Of a stretch of DNA of 64,000 bases, positions 23,956 through 32,311 are shown in pieces. The notes beneath the pieces are model-generated. The model saw nothing but the letters and a program-made list of their open reading frames with translations. It was not told the origin of the DNA and ran no database searches. Made by a program: the position numbers and the translations under genes. Each line of letters opens with the position of its first letter. Positions within the stretch are counted from its first letter, which is position 1. Source of the stretch: Haloarcula japonica DSM 6131 (GTDB lineage: Archaea > Halobacteriota > Halobacteria > Halobacteriales > Haloarculaceae); assembly GCF_000336635.1 (NCBI RefSeq), contig NZ_AOLY01000037.1, positions 215,894-279,893 on the forward strand, read 5' to 3'.

Positions 23956-24909
23956 TTAGAGTTCGATCTGATTCCGGAGGCCGTCCCACTCGCCGGTCTG
24001 CTCGGCTCGCTGGACGTTTTCCGCTACGATGTCGGCCAGTCGCTGGTAGTAGCTCGGTGTGTGGCCGGCGTTGTGGGGCGTGATGAGGACGTTCTCGAAG
24101 CCCCACAGCGGGTGGTCGCCGGGCAGCGGTTCGGGGTCGGTCACGTCCAGGGCCGCACCGTCGATGTGGTTACGCTGGAGCGCACTGACCAGCGCGTCGG
24201 TGTCGACGACCGGGCCACGGGCGACGTTGGTGAGCACCGCGTCGGGGTGCATCGTCTGGAACACCTCATCATCAATGAGGTGATGTGTCTCGTCAGTGAG
24301 CGGGCAGGCGAGTCCGATGTACTCTGTGCCGGCGACCGCCTCGTGAATCTCGTCGAAGCCGTACACCTCGTCGGTCGGGCCGCCCTTCTCCGGGGAGTGG
24401 CGGACGCCGACGGTCTCCACGTCGAATCCCTGCACGCGGTCGACGATGGCCTCGCCGATTTCGCCGAGGCCGACGATGCAGACACGGCTGCCGGCGAAGT
24501 CGTCAGTGTGGAACGACTGCCAGACGTGGTCGCGCTGGTGGCGACGAGCGGTGAAGAAGCCCCGAGCGAAGGCGAGCCACGAGCCGACGACGTTCTCGGC
24601 GACGTTCGGGCCGTGGACGCCGGAGGCCGTCGTAAGCGCGATGTCGCGGTCCGCCAGTTCCGAGAGTGGGAGATGGTCGTATCCAGCGTATGTCCCTGCA
24701 AACAGCTGCAGCGAGTCGGCAGCATCGACCAACTCCGGTGAGAGGTCGTTGCCGGTCAGGACTGTCGCATCCGCGATCAAGTCCCGCTCGGCCTCGGGCG
24801 TCTCTGCGACGGCGATATCCCACTCCGGCAGTCGCTCCCGGAGCGCTGCCGCGTACTGGTCGGCCGGCATTCCGTGAACGGCGTATCGGGTCAGGACGAT
24901 ATCGGCCAT
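23956..24909 (-). CDS. D-2-hydroxyacid dehydrogenase (NAD(P)-dependent)
   Basis: ATG 24909 gives 317 residues; an extension to 24993 is not conserved-looking. The Rossmann motif is VGLGEIG, the catalytic Arg is in NVARGPVVDTDAL, Glu in DVTDPEPLP and His in LITPHNAGHTP, the standard triad of the 2-hydroxyacid dehydrogenase family. It interconverts 2-oxoacids and D-2-hydroxyacids. A very similar enzyme class has been characterised in Haloferax mediterranei. Exact substrate is not evident. The 216 bases upstream are AT-rich and shared with the divergent HalX regulator. Confidence 0.9.
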   Translation of the reverse strand: MADIVLTRYAVHGMPADQYAAALRERLPEWDIAVAETPEAERDLIADATVLTGNDLSPELVDAADSLQLFAGTYAGYDHLPLSELADRDIALTTASGVHGPNVAENVVGSWLAFARGFFTARRHQRDHVWQSFHTDDFAGSRVCIVGLGEIGEAIVDRVQGFDVETVGVRHSPEKGGPTDEVYGFDEIHEAVAGTEYIGLACPLTDETHHLIDDEVFQTMHPDAVLTNVARGPVVDTDALVSALQRNHIDGAALDVTDPEPLPGDHPLWGFENVLITPHNAGHTPSYYQRLADIVAENVQRAEQTGEWDGLRNQIEL

Positions 24910-25125
24910 TGAACCCCTCCTGTTGCGTGCGGAGCCATACCGGCTGTTCCACGCGGGGGCCTCAAAACGGTGCCGGCAGTCCGTCGATCGCATGCCAGGA
25001 ATAGTGTTGTTTTAACAATAGTTAGAGAACAGGAGAAATACCAGCACGAATTAGTAAAATTTGTAGTAATAGTTCGCCGATATCTTAGCATATTTGTAGG
25101 ATGACCAGCGTATAACCTCGAAGGA

Positions 25126-25647
25126 ATGGGGAGACCGACTAGCGTTGCGGTGATCGATGATGATAAGGACTATAGACAGCTCTACAAACTTTGGCTTCCG
25201 GGGGAATACGAGGTTATAGAGGCTGGAGACGGCCGGACGGGGTTACAGCGGATCGATGACTCTGTTGATGCGGTACTGCTGGATCGCCAGATGCCGGAAC
25301 TGAACGGCGAAGCCGTCGCCACAAGACTTCGACAGCGGTCAGTTACCCCTGCGGTCGTAATGATCAGTAGCGTCAAGCCGGACGTGGATATTCTGGATAT
25401 CCCCGTCGATTCGTATCTCAGAAAGCCCGCTGACCGGGATACCCTGTTGTCGGTACTCTCGACAGTTCGTGCCCGATGCGAGTACGAGACGCACCGTCGG
25501 GAACTCTTGGGACTTGCCGACCGCCGAGCAACGGTTGCCGACGCTGTACGGGCCACAGCGCTTGCGGAGAGCGAGGCGTACCAGCGGGCCGTCGAACGGC
25601 TGGAAGAACACGACGTGTCACTCGCCGACGTAGTATCGGAACCGTAG
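25126..25647 (+). CDS. Response regulator with HalX-type C-terminus
   Basis: This 173-residue protein has a receiver domain (IDDDKD at the acidic pocket, phospho-acceptor in VLLDRQMP, Lys in SYLRKPAD) and about 65 C-terminal residues rich in helix (ARCEYETHRRELLGLADRRA, SEAYQRAVERLEEHD), the HalX pattern. It is preceded by an AT-rich promoter region. It stands alone between two metabolic genes; its kinase is not in the window. Confidence 0.85.
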   Translation: MGRPTSVAVIDDDKDYRQLYKLWLPGEYEVIEAGDGRTGLQRIDDSVDAVLLDRQMPELNGEAVATRLRQRSVTPAVVMISSVKPDVDILDIPVDSYLRKPADRDTLLSVLSTVRARCEYETHRRELLGLADRRATVADAVRATALAESEAYQRAVERLEEHDVSLADVVSEP

Positions 25648-25743
25648 CGCGTAGTGCGCTCCAGTGCAGACACATCGGGGCGTCAGACCGCGAATCCGAT
25701 GCAAGACAATAGGTTTTAGCGGGCGCGGGACGCCGTAGCGGGT

Positions 25744-27102
25744 ATGGAACACGTAGACGTCGCCATTGTGGGTGGTGGCCCGGCCGGGTCGTCGGCGGCC
25801 GAGGCTGCAGCCGACCACGGGGCCGACGCCGTCCTCCTCGAAAAGGGGGTCCCCAGAGCCGACCGCGAGGGGACGGGGCCGGACTCGACGGACGCCGCCG
25901 GGCTGTTGGATTACTGGTTCGACATCATGGGTATTCCGCGGTCGGAGTTCCCCGAGGACGTAGTGTTGAGCGAACTCGACGGGGCGAAGTTCTACGGCCC
26001 CTCGACGGAGATGACGCTCACGGAGACCGGTATCAGCTCTAGCGCCGATGGCTTCGGCATCACGTTCCACCGGGCGCGGTTCGACGACTGGCTCCGCGAG
26101 CGGGCGACGGAAGCAGGGGCAGACTACCGCGTCGGCGTCAGCGTCACCGGCGTCGACACCGACCTCCGGAGTTCACCGCGACACACCGTTCGCCTGGCCA
26201 ACGGCGAGGACATCGCCGCCGAGTACGTGATTCTCGCCGACGGCCCACAGCGGACTATCACCGGCGGTACGCTCGACCAGTTCCTCCCGGCCGGACAGAC
26301 AATGGCCGATATCATGCCGTCGAACAAGGTCAACCACATCGCCTATCAGGAGCACCGCCGGATGCCCGAGGAACTGTTCACACCGGAGTTCATCGAGTTC
26401 TGGTGGGGTATCATGCCCGGCCACACAGCGTACCCGTGGATCTTCCCGAACGACGCCCCGGTCGCGCGCATCGGCCTCACGATGCCCATCGGCTTGGACA
26501 TCGACGCCTACGACCGCAGCGACTGGGACCTGCTCAGAGCGAGCGACGACAGCATTCCACAGGGCCGGCAGTACATCGAGCGACTGCTTGAACGGGAGTT
26601 TCAGGCGTACGACCTCGACGATTTCCCACTCGTCGAAGACCGCGGGAAATCGAAGGGGACGGAGACGTATCCCATCTCCTCGACTCGGCCGATAGAGTCC
26701 CCAGTGGGTGCCGGCATCGCTGTGGCCGGTGGTGCAATGGGGACTACGTCGGCGTTCCATGAGGGCGGCGATCACGTCGCCGTTCGAACCGGGCGTATCG
26801 CCGGCCGCCTCGCCGCAAACGACCGCCTCGAACGGTACAACGATGCCTGGCACGACGCCATCGGCGACGAAATCCTCCGGAACGTCACCTTCGCGGACAT
26901 GGTCCGAGACTGGCGACCCAACGACTGGGACCGAGCCTTTACTACCGCCAACGACCTGATGGACGCCCGCGGAATCAAGGCCGATGCGGCGCTCCGTGGC
27001 GGCTTCAACGGTATTAAGATGGTCCTCGGTTACAAGTGGGGGAAGTTCTCCTACCGCAACGGCAAGTACGTCCAGTTGCGCGAGGACGACTACGCTGTCT
27101 GA
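25744..27102 (+). CDS. Geranylgeranyl-reductase-family flavoprotein
   Basis: This 452-residue FAD protein has the Rossmann motif VAIVGGGPAGSSAAEAA (6-22), the RARFDDWL motif (about 117) and the FAD-binding GD-equivalent AGGAMGTTSAFHEGGD (about 328). This family reduces isoprenoid double bonds, as in archaeol lipids or menaquinone side chains, but also includes unrelated oxidoreductases; the substrate is not evident. A TATA-like TAGGTTTTAG lies about 30 bases upstream, so it has its own promoter. Its 3' side borders the hairpin array at 27124-27324. Confidence 0.75.
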   Translation: MEHVDVAIVGGGPAGSSAAEAAADHGADAVLLEKGVPRADREGTGPDSTDAAGLLDYWFDIMGIPRSEFPEDVVLSELDGAKFYGPSTEMTLTETGISSSADGFGITFHRARFDDWLRERATEAGADYRVGVSVTGVDTDLRSSPRHTVRLANGEDIAAEYVILADGPQRTITGGTLDQFLPAGQTMADIMPSNKVNHIAYQEHRRMPEELFTPEFIEFWWGIMPGHTAYPWIFPNDAPVARIGLTMPIGLDIDAYDRSDWDLLRASDDSIPQGRQYIERLLEREFQAYDLDDFPLVEDRGKSKGTETYPISSTRPIESPVGAGIAVAGGAMGTTSAFHEGGDHVAVRTGRIAGRLAANDRLERYNDAWHDAIGDEILRNVTFADMVRDWRPNDWDRAFTTANDLMDARGIKADAALRGGFNGIKMVLGYKWGKFSYRNGKYVQLREDDYAV

Positions 27103-27123
27103 ACGTCACCCTTAGGTGTGCGA

Positions 27124-27324
27124 CCGGCAAACTGCTAGTGCGTGCCTTCAATCCCCGGCTGAGACCCGTCACCGGGACGATGACGACCCGGAGAACCCGG
27201 GCACGCGACATGACCGCGGTTCATACCGCATCCGGTCGTCTTACGACGACCCGCCAGACGGTTGCACCGTCTGGGCGTTCGGTGATTACGCCGTAATCAC
27301 CCGCCCGGCACGAGGGTTTGCCGG
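27124..27324. other. Array of perfect hairpins; candidate structured RNA
   Basis: Within 201 bases I find six or more exact stem-loops: 5-bp stem with loop TCAT (27216-27229), 7-bp stem with loop TTAC (27234-27251), 7-bp stem with loop TTGCA (27255-27273), an 8-bp stem inside a 5-bp stem (27273-27306), and CCGGCA/TGCCGG (27305-27324). Longer pairings enclose them: 27140-27146 with 27200-27206, and CCGGCAAAC (27124-27132) with GTTTGCCGG (27316-27324). The last two pairings compete for the same bases. No protein frame fits. A TATA-like element at 27411-27419 could drive it on the minus strand. Confidence 0.55.
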
Positions 27325-27350
27325 CTGACGTGGCACACCGCCGAGGATGA

Positions 27351-27374
27351 TGCCGGACGTTAGTGTTCCGGGCG
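27351..27374. repeat. Left edge stem-loop of the AT-rich island (14-bp direct repeat copy 1)
   Basis: The bases 27361-27374 (TAGTGTTCCGGGCG) are identical to 30824-30837. Here they form a stem-loop with the preceding GCCGGA (about 27351-27356). Base composition drops sharply right after this copy, and the second copy lies at the other end of the AT-rich segment, 3.46 kb away. Confidence 0.55.
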
Positions 27375-27410
27375 CACATTTCGAGTATGCTATTAGAATA
27401 GTCTAAGAAT

Positions 27411-27420
27411 AATATAAATC
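27411..27420. promoter_or_regulatory. TATA-like element usable on either strand
   Basis: AATATAAATC reads as a TATA box in both directions. On the plus strand it would start RNA near 27445, where a minute frame (ATG 27444) begins; on the minus strand it would start RNA near 27390 running through the hairpin array at 27124-27324. Confidence 0.3.
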
Positions 27421-27813
27421 ACTTCAGTCAGAGACTACCGTTGAATGGGATTCACCCGTAGTAGCCACTCTTTCTTGCCGGGTATCGGAAAATGGCGATG
27501 ATAACGATCCAGGAATGAGGTCTGCCGGGATTACTGACATCAGTCGGCTTTCGATGACCGTGCAAGATACAAGGCGCGAGTCTTATACGATTACCCAGTC
27601 CGTTCGGGGCAGTTCAGCTCGGTCAGTACAGATGAACGATGTATCGCAAAAGCGTAAACTATTCAAAAATATATTCGAAGTCGCCAGTGAGATACAGGGG
27701 ATGAGTGCAGCACTTTGTCGCTGGTTCTTTCAGAGCTAGCGTCTGAGAATCGCGCGTTCCTACCGCTGGTATTCTGTGTTCAAAATAAAGTCGCCAATGC
27801 TGTAGCATTATCG

Positions 27814-27821
27814 ATATAAAC
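27814..27821 (+). promoter_or_regulatory. Probable TATA box of the ATP-grasp operon
   Basis: GATATAAAC (about 27813-27821) lies about 55-60 bases upstream of the ATP-grasp coding region, which predicts a start of transcription near 27845 and a leader of about 30 bases before the GTG/TTG start. The surroundings (27750-27870) are very AT-rich. Confidence 0.4.
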
Positions 27822-27874
27822 ATTTGTTGAAATAATGTAATGAATTCTACCTAATGTTAAGCAACACTTAATTG

Positions 27875-29608
27875 GTGAGCAAACATATACACGATGTGTT
27901 TAAATCGAAGCAAAAAGACTTGAAGCAGCATATACCTGCAGCAATTTTGCTGTTCGTGTTAGCAATCATCGCACTCTTTATGCGGCTCTATGCTACTGAA
28001 GTGATTCCGGTCGCAGAATCAATCCCGTTTGCATTTCAGTTGATGATTGGGGGGACCGCGCTCGCTATCTTTCGGAATGAACTTGGTTACTCGACGTTAG
28101 GTGTCTTTGGTCCGGTGATCCTTGCGTTCGCCTGGCTTGAAGTCGGTCCATTTTGGGGTTTTATTCTGATTGGATACGTCTTCATCGTCACAGCCACCGC
28201 TCGCATAGCTTTGAGCGGGTCAGATTTAGGTACTGCACACCGCGTTGCATCATTACTGGTAATTGCAAGTATCGCTACAATTGTCTTACAAATTGTCGGT
28301 CAAATACAGGGTGTTCCACCGTTAACAACACTACTTTTGTTCCCTATAATTCTCACAACCTGGTACGCCGAACGATTCATACAAGGAACTGCTGAAGACG
28401 GTTGGGCACCCGCATCTCGACGACTAACGTTCACAGTGGTTGGCGTAGCTGTAGCGTTCGTGGTGGCAGGCTATGAACCGCTTGTGAACGCAGTAATTAG
28501 AACGCCTGAATTGTGGGTTGCGCTCGTTGGTGTCAATATCTTACTTGGAGCCAGTACTAATATTCGACTGGCTGAATATACTAGATTCCGCGTTCTAAAG
28601 CGGGCTCTGGAAGCCGACAACAAAACAGACGTACTCACGATGCGTGTCCGAAATCGGGACTACGTCAGCCGATACAATCCACTTCCTCTCATGGGACTTT
28701 ATAATAAAAGCCGGATGAAACAATTCCTCCACGGTCTCAATATACCGACACCAGAGACATTCCTAATCGTTGAGACAGAGTCGGACTTGGAAGAGTTTCG
28801 TGCTCTATTGAAAAAGCGTGATAGATTCGTTGTGAAACCAATCGACGGAATGGGTGGGAGAGACGTTCTCGTTGTTAGGGGACGAGAAGGAGACGACGGG
28901 GAATTCAGAACAAATCGAGGCAACCTGACAGCTGACGAGATAACTTCTCATACACGGAAAATCTGTGTTGGTGGGACAGCGGATTATGGGGCTAAAACCA
29001 GCGCGCTCGTTGAGGCACTCGTCACCCCGGAGAGTCTTCTGGCAGACCGTATCAAGAGTGGTGTGCCTGATCTTCGCGTAATAACACTACATGGGTTCCC
29101 AATAATGGCAATGACACGACTTCCAACCGACGAGTCGAAGGGGACCGCCAATATCCACACTGGCGCAGTAGCTGTCGCTATCGACATCTCGTCGGGCAAG
29201 GCATCCGGTGGGTACCAGCAAACACAGGATCGATACGTTAGTCAGCACCCGGATACAGGTGCCTCACTGTCGTTTACAATTCCAGATTGGCAAGACGTAC
29301 TTACAACTGCGTCAAGAGCGGCAATAGCCTCCGGATTTGGGTATACTGGCGTGGATATCGTCTTCGATGCTGACCAAGGACCGATGGTGTTGGAAGTGAA
29401 CCGGCGTCCTGGTCTCGGCATCCAAAATGCCAATATGGCAGGGTTACTCGGGCGACTGCGATTTGTAGAGGCGCAGGGCGTTTCGAACCAGTTCATCAGC
29501 GCCAACGAGCGGGTTCGACGGGCAATAGAGTGGTCTACGAACAATTGGCAATCCGACGCTGCTGATGCACCACCGGATATCGATACAAAAGTAGAGGTGA
29601 ACGCATGA
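27875..29608 (+). CDS. 7TM_transglut-ATPgrasp_ST fusion: membrane-anchored RimK-like peptide ligase
   Basis: The 577-residue protein has no ATG near its start; GTG 27875 or TTG 27872 must be used. Residues 20-230 form seven or so membrane helices with the 7TM_transglut-type segments LGVFGPVILAFAW and FPIILTTWYAERFIQGTAED. Residues 250-545 are an ATP-grasp of the alpha-L-glutamate-ligase-like ATPgrasp_ST class: RNRDYVSRYNP, KPIDGMGGRDV (ATP loop, about 322), GVPDLRVITLHGFPIMAMTR and GTANIHTGAVAV, and the metal site GVDIVFDADQGPMVLEVN (about 493-510). In bacteria these two domains are normally separate neighbouring proteins; here they are fused, and the extracellular transglutaminase-like domain is missing. 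Predicted reaction: ATP-dependent amide bond formation on an unknown substrate at the inner face of the membrane. AT-rich codon use differs from neighbours, suggesting transfer. It overlaps the next gene by four bases. Confidence 0.85.
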   Translation: MSKHIHDVFKSKQKDLKQHIPAAILLFVLAIIALFMRLYATEVIPVAESIPFAFQLMIGGTALAIFRNELGYSTLGVFGPVILAFAWLEVGPFWGFILIGYVFIVTATARIALSGSDLGTAHRVASLLVIASIATIVLQIVGQIQGVPPLTTLLLFPIILTTWYAERFIQGTAEDGWAPASRRLTFTVVGVAVAFVVAGYEPLVNAVIRTPELWVALVGVNILLGASTNIRLAEYTRFRVLKRALEADNKTDVLTMRVRNRDYVSRYNPLPLMGLYNKSRMKQFLHGLNIPTPETFLIVETESDLEEFRALLKKRDRFVVKPIDGMGGRDVLVVRGREGDDGEFRTNRGNLTADEITSHTRKICVGGTADYGAKTSALVEALVTPESLLADRIKSGVPDLRVITLHGFPIMAMTRLPTDESKGTANIHTGAVAVAIDISSGKASGGYQQTQDRYVSQHPDTGASLSFTIPDWQDVLTTASRAAIASGFGYTGVDIVFDADQGPMVLEVNRRPGLGIQNANMAGLLGRLRFVEAQGVSNQFISANERVRRAIEWSTNNWQSDAADAPPDIDTKVEVNA

Positions 29609-30357
29609 ATATCACCCGTTCGTCCAGACAAGCAGTTGCTGCGGTGATCGCAGGAGTACTGCTCATCGTCCCACTATTGCTTACTGTTTTCCCCCGATAC
29701 GTCGGGAATGGATTCCCTGGCCCATATACCAGAACGGACGCGATCGTTCTCTTCTTCGTCGGTGTGCCGGTCCTCTTCGCGCTTTTTGCAGCCTATCGAG
29801 TAGCGCAGTATCATGATCTGTTTGGCACCGATAGCGAAGACCATAGCGTGTCTGCCGGTCCAGAAATAGACCATGAACATGAACCCGAATACGATGATGG
29901 TTCTCTTGTGTCAGGACCCGACCGAGTCGAAGAGGAAGTTGGCATTGAGACGGGTACTGCCGCAAGCAAGGCCACGTTCGAAGTCTACACCGACAACACT
30001 GGCGACTATCGCTGGCGACTCGTCCACCAGAACAGAAACATTATCGCTGACAGTGGCCAAGGTTACGCTTCGAAACAGAAGGTCAAGCAGGGACTCGAAA
30101 GCGTCAGGAACAACGCACCTGATGCCTATGTAATCGACCAATCAAAGGATGAAGAAGTACCCGAAGGACACGGAAGTAACACGACATTCGAACTATTTGA
30201 GGATGCGGGAGAAAAATGGCGCTGGCGACTCCGCCACGACAACGGGAATATAATCGCCGATAGCGGACAGGGCTACTCTTCGAAAAAGAAGGCCACACAG
30301 GGACTGCAAAGCGTCCAGAAGAACACACCCCGCGCACCAAGTGAAGAAACGAGATAG
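29605..30357 (+). CDS. Membrane-anchored tandem YegP/DUF1508 protein
   Basis: The 250-residue protein starts inside the ATP-grasp stop (ATGA). It has two membrane helices (about 9-29 and 45-66), an acidic linker (about 75-120) and two copies of a 50-residue YegP/DUF1508 domain (about 123-172 and 193-241). Each copy contains the hallmark YRWRLVHQNRNIIADSGQGY-like stretch and the QGLESVRNN-like helix. The two copies are clearly homologous to each other. Free-standing tandem YegP proteins are common in haloarchaea (HVO_2922 type) with unknown function; anchoring to the membrane and translational coupling to an ATP-grasp ligase is unusual. Small basic patches in the domain could bind peptide, nucleic acid or the ligase product; this is inference. 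Confidence 0.8.
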   Translation: MNITRSSRQAVAAVIAGVLLIVPLLLTVFPRYVGNGFPGPYTRTDAIVLFFVGVPVLFALFAAYRVAQYHDLFGTDSEDHSVSAGPEIDHEHEPEYDDGSLVSGPDRVEEEVGIETGTAASKATFEVYTDNTGDYRWRLVHQNRNIIADSGQGYASKQKVKQGLESVRNNAPDAYVIDQSKDEEVPEGHGSNTTFELFEDAGEKWRWRLRHDNGNIIADSGQGYSSKKKATQGLQSVQKNTPRAPSEETR

Positions 30358-30805
30358 ATTATAGAGCGGGACACAAATTTGTAGTGCTACAGTTTAGCTA
30401 CCAACAAAATACTGGAAGGGTAAGTTGTTCATGCTGAGTTCACCATCCCTGTTGAGTGATTATCGAGACCCAGATTCAGAAGTTACCCAGGGCTGACTAT
30501 GCGGCAGTATTCAACAGGACGCCGAAAATATAAATGCAACCGATAGAATTCACAACGATAGGTACGCAGGTTTAGTGAGCAGTTCGTTCAGCGTCGAGGT
30601 GGTGAAAGAAAGCACAGCGCTATGCTGAACTTATCCTCTATATCTTGCAGGCAACTTTCGACAACGTTTCGATAAGAGAACATCTATCGCTTGTAGCGCA
30701 CGTACTCCAGCCGCCCTGCCATCAGAGATGCACATTTCGACAACTCTGTCCAATTAACGGGATGAAAGATATAGAACGGTTGATTCTAGTTACACCGAGC
30801 CTACT
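30358..30805. other. AT-rich gene-free part of the island
   Basis: These roughly 450 bases contain no convincing gene. One short minus-strand frame near 30580-30625 (translation like CAFFHHLDAERTAH, interrupted by stops) may be a decayed remnant of a mobile element, but it is too short to identify. A TATA-like AAAATATAAATG is present at 30524-30535. Confidence 0.45.
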
Positions 30806-31115
30806 AGTAGAAACTCGCCCGGTAGTGTTCCGGGCGATATTCTACTACTGGAGTAAAGACGTAGCTATGTGCTGAGAGCGTCGGAAACGGAAGCTTCGAT
30901 GCGTCCTCACGAATCCGTTCGCGGAACTTCAGCCCGTTCAATCCAGGCATATCGTAGTCGCTGATAATACAGTCATACGTGTCCCGCGGGCGGTCCGTGA
31001 TGACCTCGTCGGCCCATATCGCGGTGTCGACGGTGAACGAATCCATGGTCCGCTCGAGATATGTCGCAGTTAGATCGGCAAAGTCCGGTTCGTCATCGAC
31101 ATGTAAGATGCGCAC
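30804..31115 (-). pseudogene. Truncated response regulator receiver domain
   Basis: The first 77 residues are a normal halobacterial receiver domain: HVDDEPDF at the acidic pocket and phospho-acceptor Asp in CIISDYDMPGLNGL, ending at ASKLPF. A complete relative at 42877-43638 continues after the same point with LLFTGKGSEEIA and the conserved Lys strand. Here that part is missing and is replaced by 26 unrelated residues encoded by the edge inverted repeat, so beta-4, the Thr/Ser and Lys switch residues and any output domain are gone. It is most likely a remnant cut by the island insertion; a functional phosphate sink is unlikely. Confidence 0.75.
30806..30848. repeat. Right edge inverted repeat containing 14-bp direct repeat copy 2
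   Basis: A two-part perfect inverted repeat, TAGTAGAA (30806-30813) with TTCTACTA (30841-30848) and CGCCCGG (30817-30823) with CCGGGCG (30831-30837), surrounds the loop TAGTGTT. Bases 30824-30837 repeat the 14-mer at 27361-27374 exactly. It falls at the point where the response regulator at 30884-31115 loses homology. It looks like a transposition end or recombination site. Confidence 0.6.
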
Positions 31116-31389
31116 TGAACCAACAATATGTTTAGATATTGTGCAAAAACAGTAATACGACGGTTGTCATTTCAAAGTAATATAATCAATGTATTGCCTG
31201 TCATTGGGTGAAAACACGAGTGATTGATAGAGTGCTAGTTCGGAGGGAAAGCACATCTAGGGGAAGAAATCGCCTGTTAGAAGTTCCCATAGAATATAGC
31301 CATCGTTTTCCTCTGCGTGTACAGGCCGAGCAACCAGTCATATGATTTTCAAACGACAGACAGAACAGGCCTGCTGTGACAGGGGCTAG

Positions 31390-32250
31390 TCAGAACCCGC
31401 TGCGACTGATGACACCCGCGGCGGACGAGAGTTCACCACTGAATTTCACGGTGACGTACAGGCCAGTAAACAGCGTGGCATTGTACGCGCCGTGGATGAG
31501 TGACGGAACGACAATGTTGTCCGTGTACTCGTAGGTTGTACCGAGGATGAGCGACGGAATGAGGAGGGCGCACACCCCGACAAGTTTCCCCGTGACCGAC
31601 CCACCGCTGAGGGCAGGGTAGTGAATGCCAGCGAAGATGACGCTCGCGATGGTGACGCCCGAAATCGGGCCGAAGTAGTCTCGGATGCGGCCCTGAACGA
31701 CGCCGCGGAACAGTAGTTCCTCGCCAGGGCCGATGAGGAGGAACGAGGCGGGAATCAGCAGGAGGAGGACATCGGGGTTCTCCATCCCGATCTCCGCGGC
31801 CTGATTGGTTGCCGTTTCGATCCCGAACATCGAGACGAGCGTCGTGATGACAGCGGCCACCACCACGAGCCCGACCATCGCGCTGGCGTAGCCCAGCACA
31901 ACGATGCCGGCTTCACGGAGACTCGGCACAGAAATGCCGATACTGAATGCACCGGTGTCTGGCGCATAAGAGAACATCTCGCGGAGCTTCGCTCTGATCA
32001 CCGGCCTGAGTTTGATGTACGTGTATGCGATGGCCGGGCAGCCGATTCCCTGGACCGTTATCAGCCCCAGCACGAGCGTCTGTACTTGCGTTATCTGTAC
32101 TCCTGTGCCGAGTGATAGGGAAAAAGCGATGGTGAGAAGCAGGATTGAGCCGAACCCGAGTCCTATCACACCCAGCGAGAGCGCCGAAAAAAGCGTAAAC
32201 CCGTACTGGAAGGCCTGCAGAACCGGACGGTCGCGGGTCGCCGTTGCCAT
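31390..32250 (-). CDS. CPBP-family intramembrane glutamic metalloprotease
   Basis: This 286-residue protein has about eight membrane helices and the CPBP (CAAX-protease/Abi) motifs in order: GPGEELLFRGVV (EExxxR, about 184), FAGIHYPAL (FxxxH, about 215) and SLIHGAYNA (about 263). The family includes Rce1-like prenyl-protein proteases, and in prokaryotes also bacteriocin self-immunity and membrane-protein proteases. Target unknown. The 274 bases between it and the truncated regulator are AT-rich and gene-free. Confidence 0.88.
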   Translation of the reverse strand: MATATRDRPVLQAFQYGFTLFSALSLGVIGLGFGSILLLTIAFSLSLGTGVQITQVQTLVLGLITVQGIGCPAIAYTYIKLRPVIRAKLREMFSYAPDTGAFSIGISVPSLREAGIVVLGYASAMVGLVVVAAVITTLVSMFGIETATNQAAEIGMENPDVLLLLIPASFLLIGPGEELLFRGVVQGRIRDYFGPISGVTIASVIFAGIHYPALSGGSVTGKLVGVCALLIPSLILGTTYEYTDNIVVPSLIHGAYNATLFTGLYVTVKFSGELSSAAGVISRSGF

Positions 32251-32311
32251 ACACTGCCTTGGTCGTGGCGATGTGTAAACAATTCGTTTGGTATCGGTAT
32301 CGCGACCGCGT

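Noticed and set aside
27515-27739. 74-codon frame at the left of the AT-rich island
   Set aside because: Basic, no acidic bias, no domain, and not needed to explain the promoter of the ATP-grasp gene; kept out for lack of support, although small island genes are possible.
30645-30875. 76-codon plus-strand frame crossing the right-edge inverted repeat
   Set aside because: Cysteine-rich random-looking peptide crossing a hairpin; no support.
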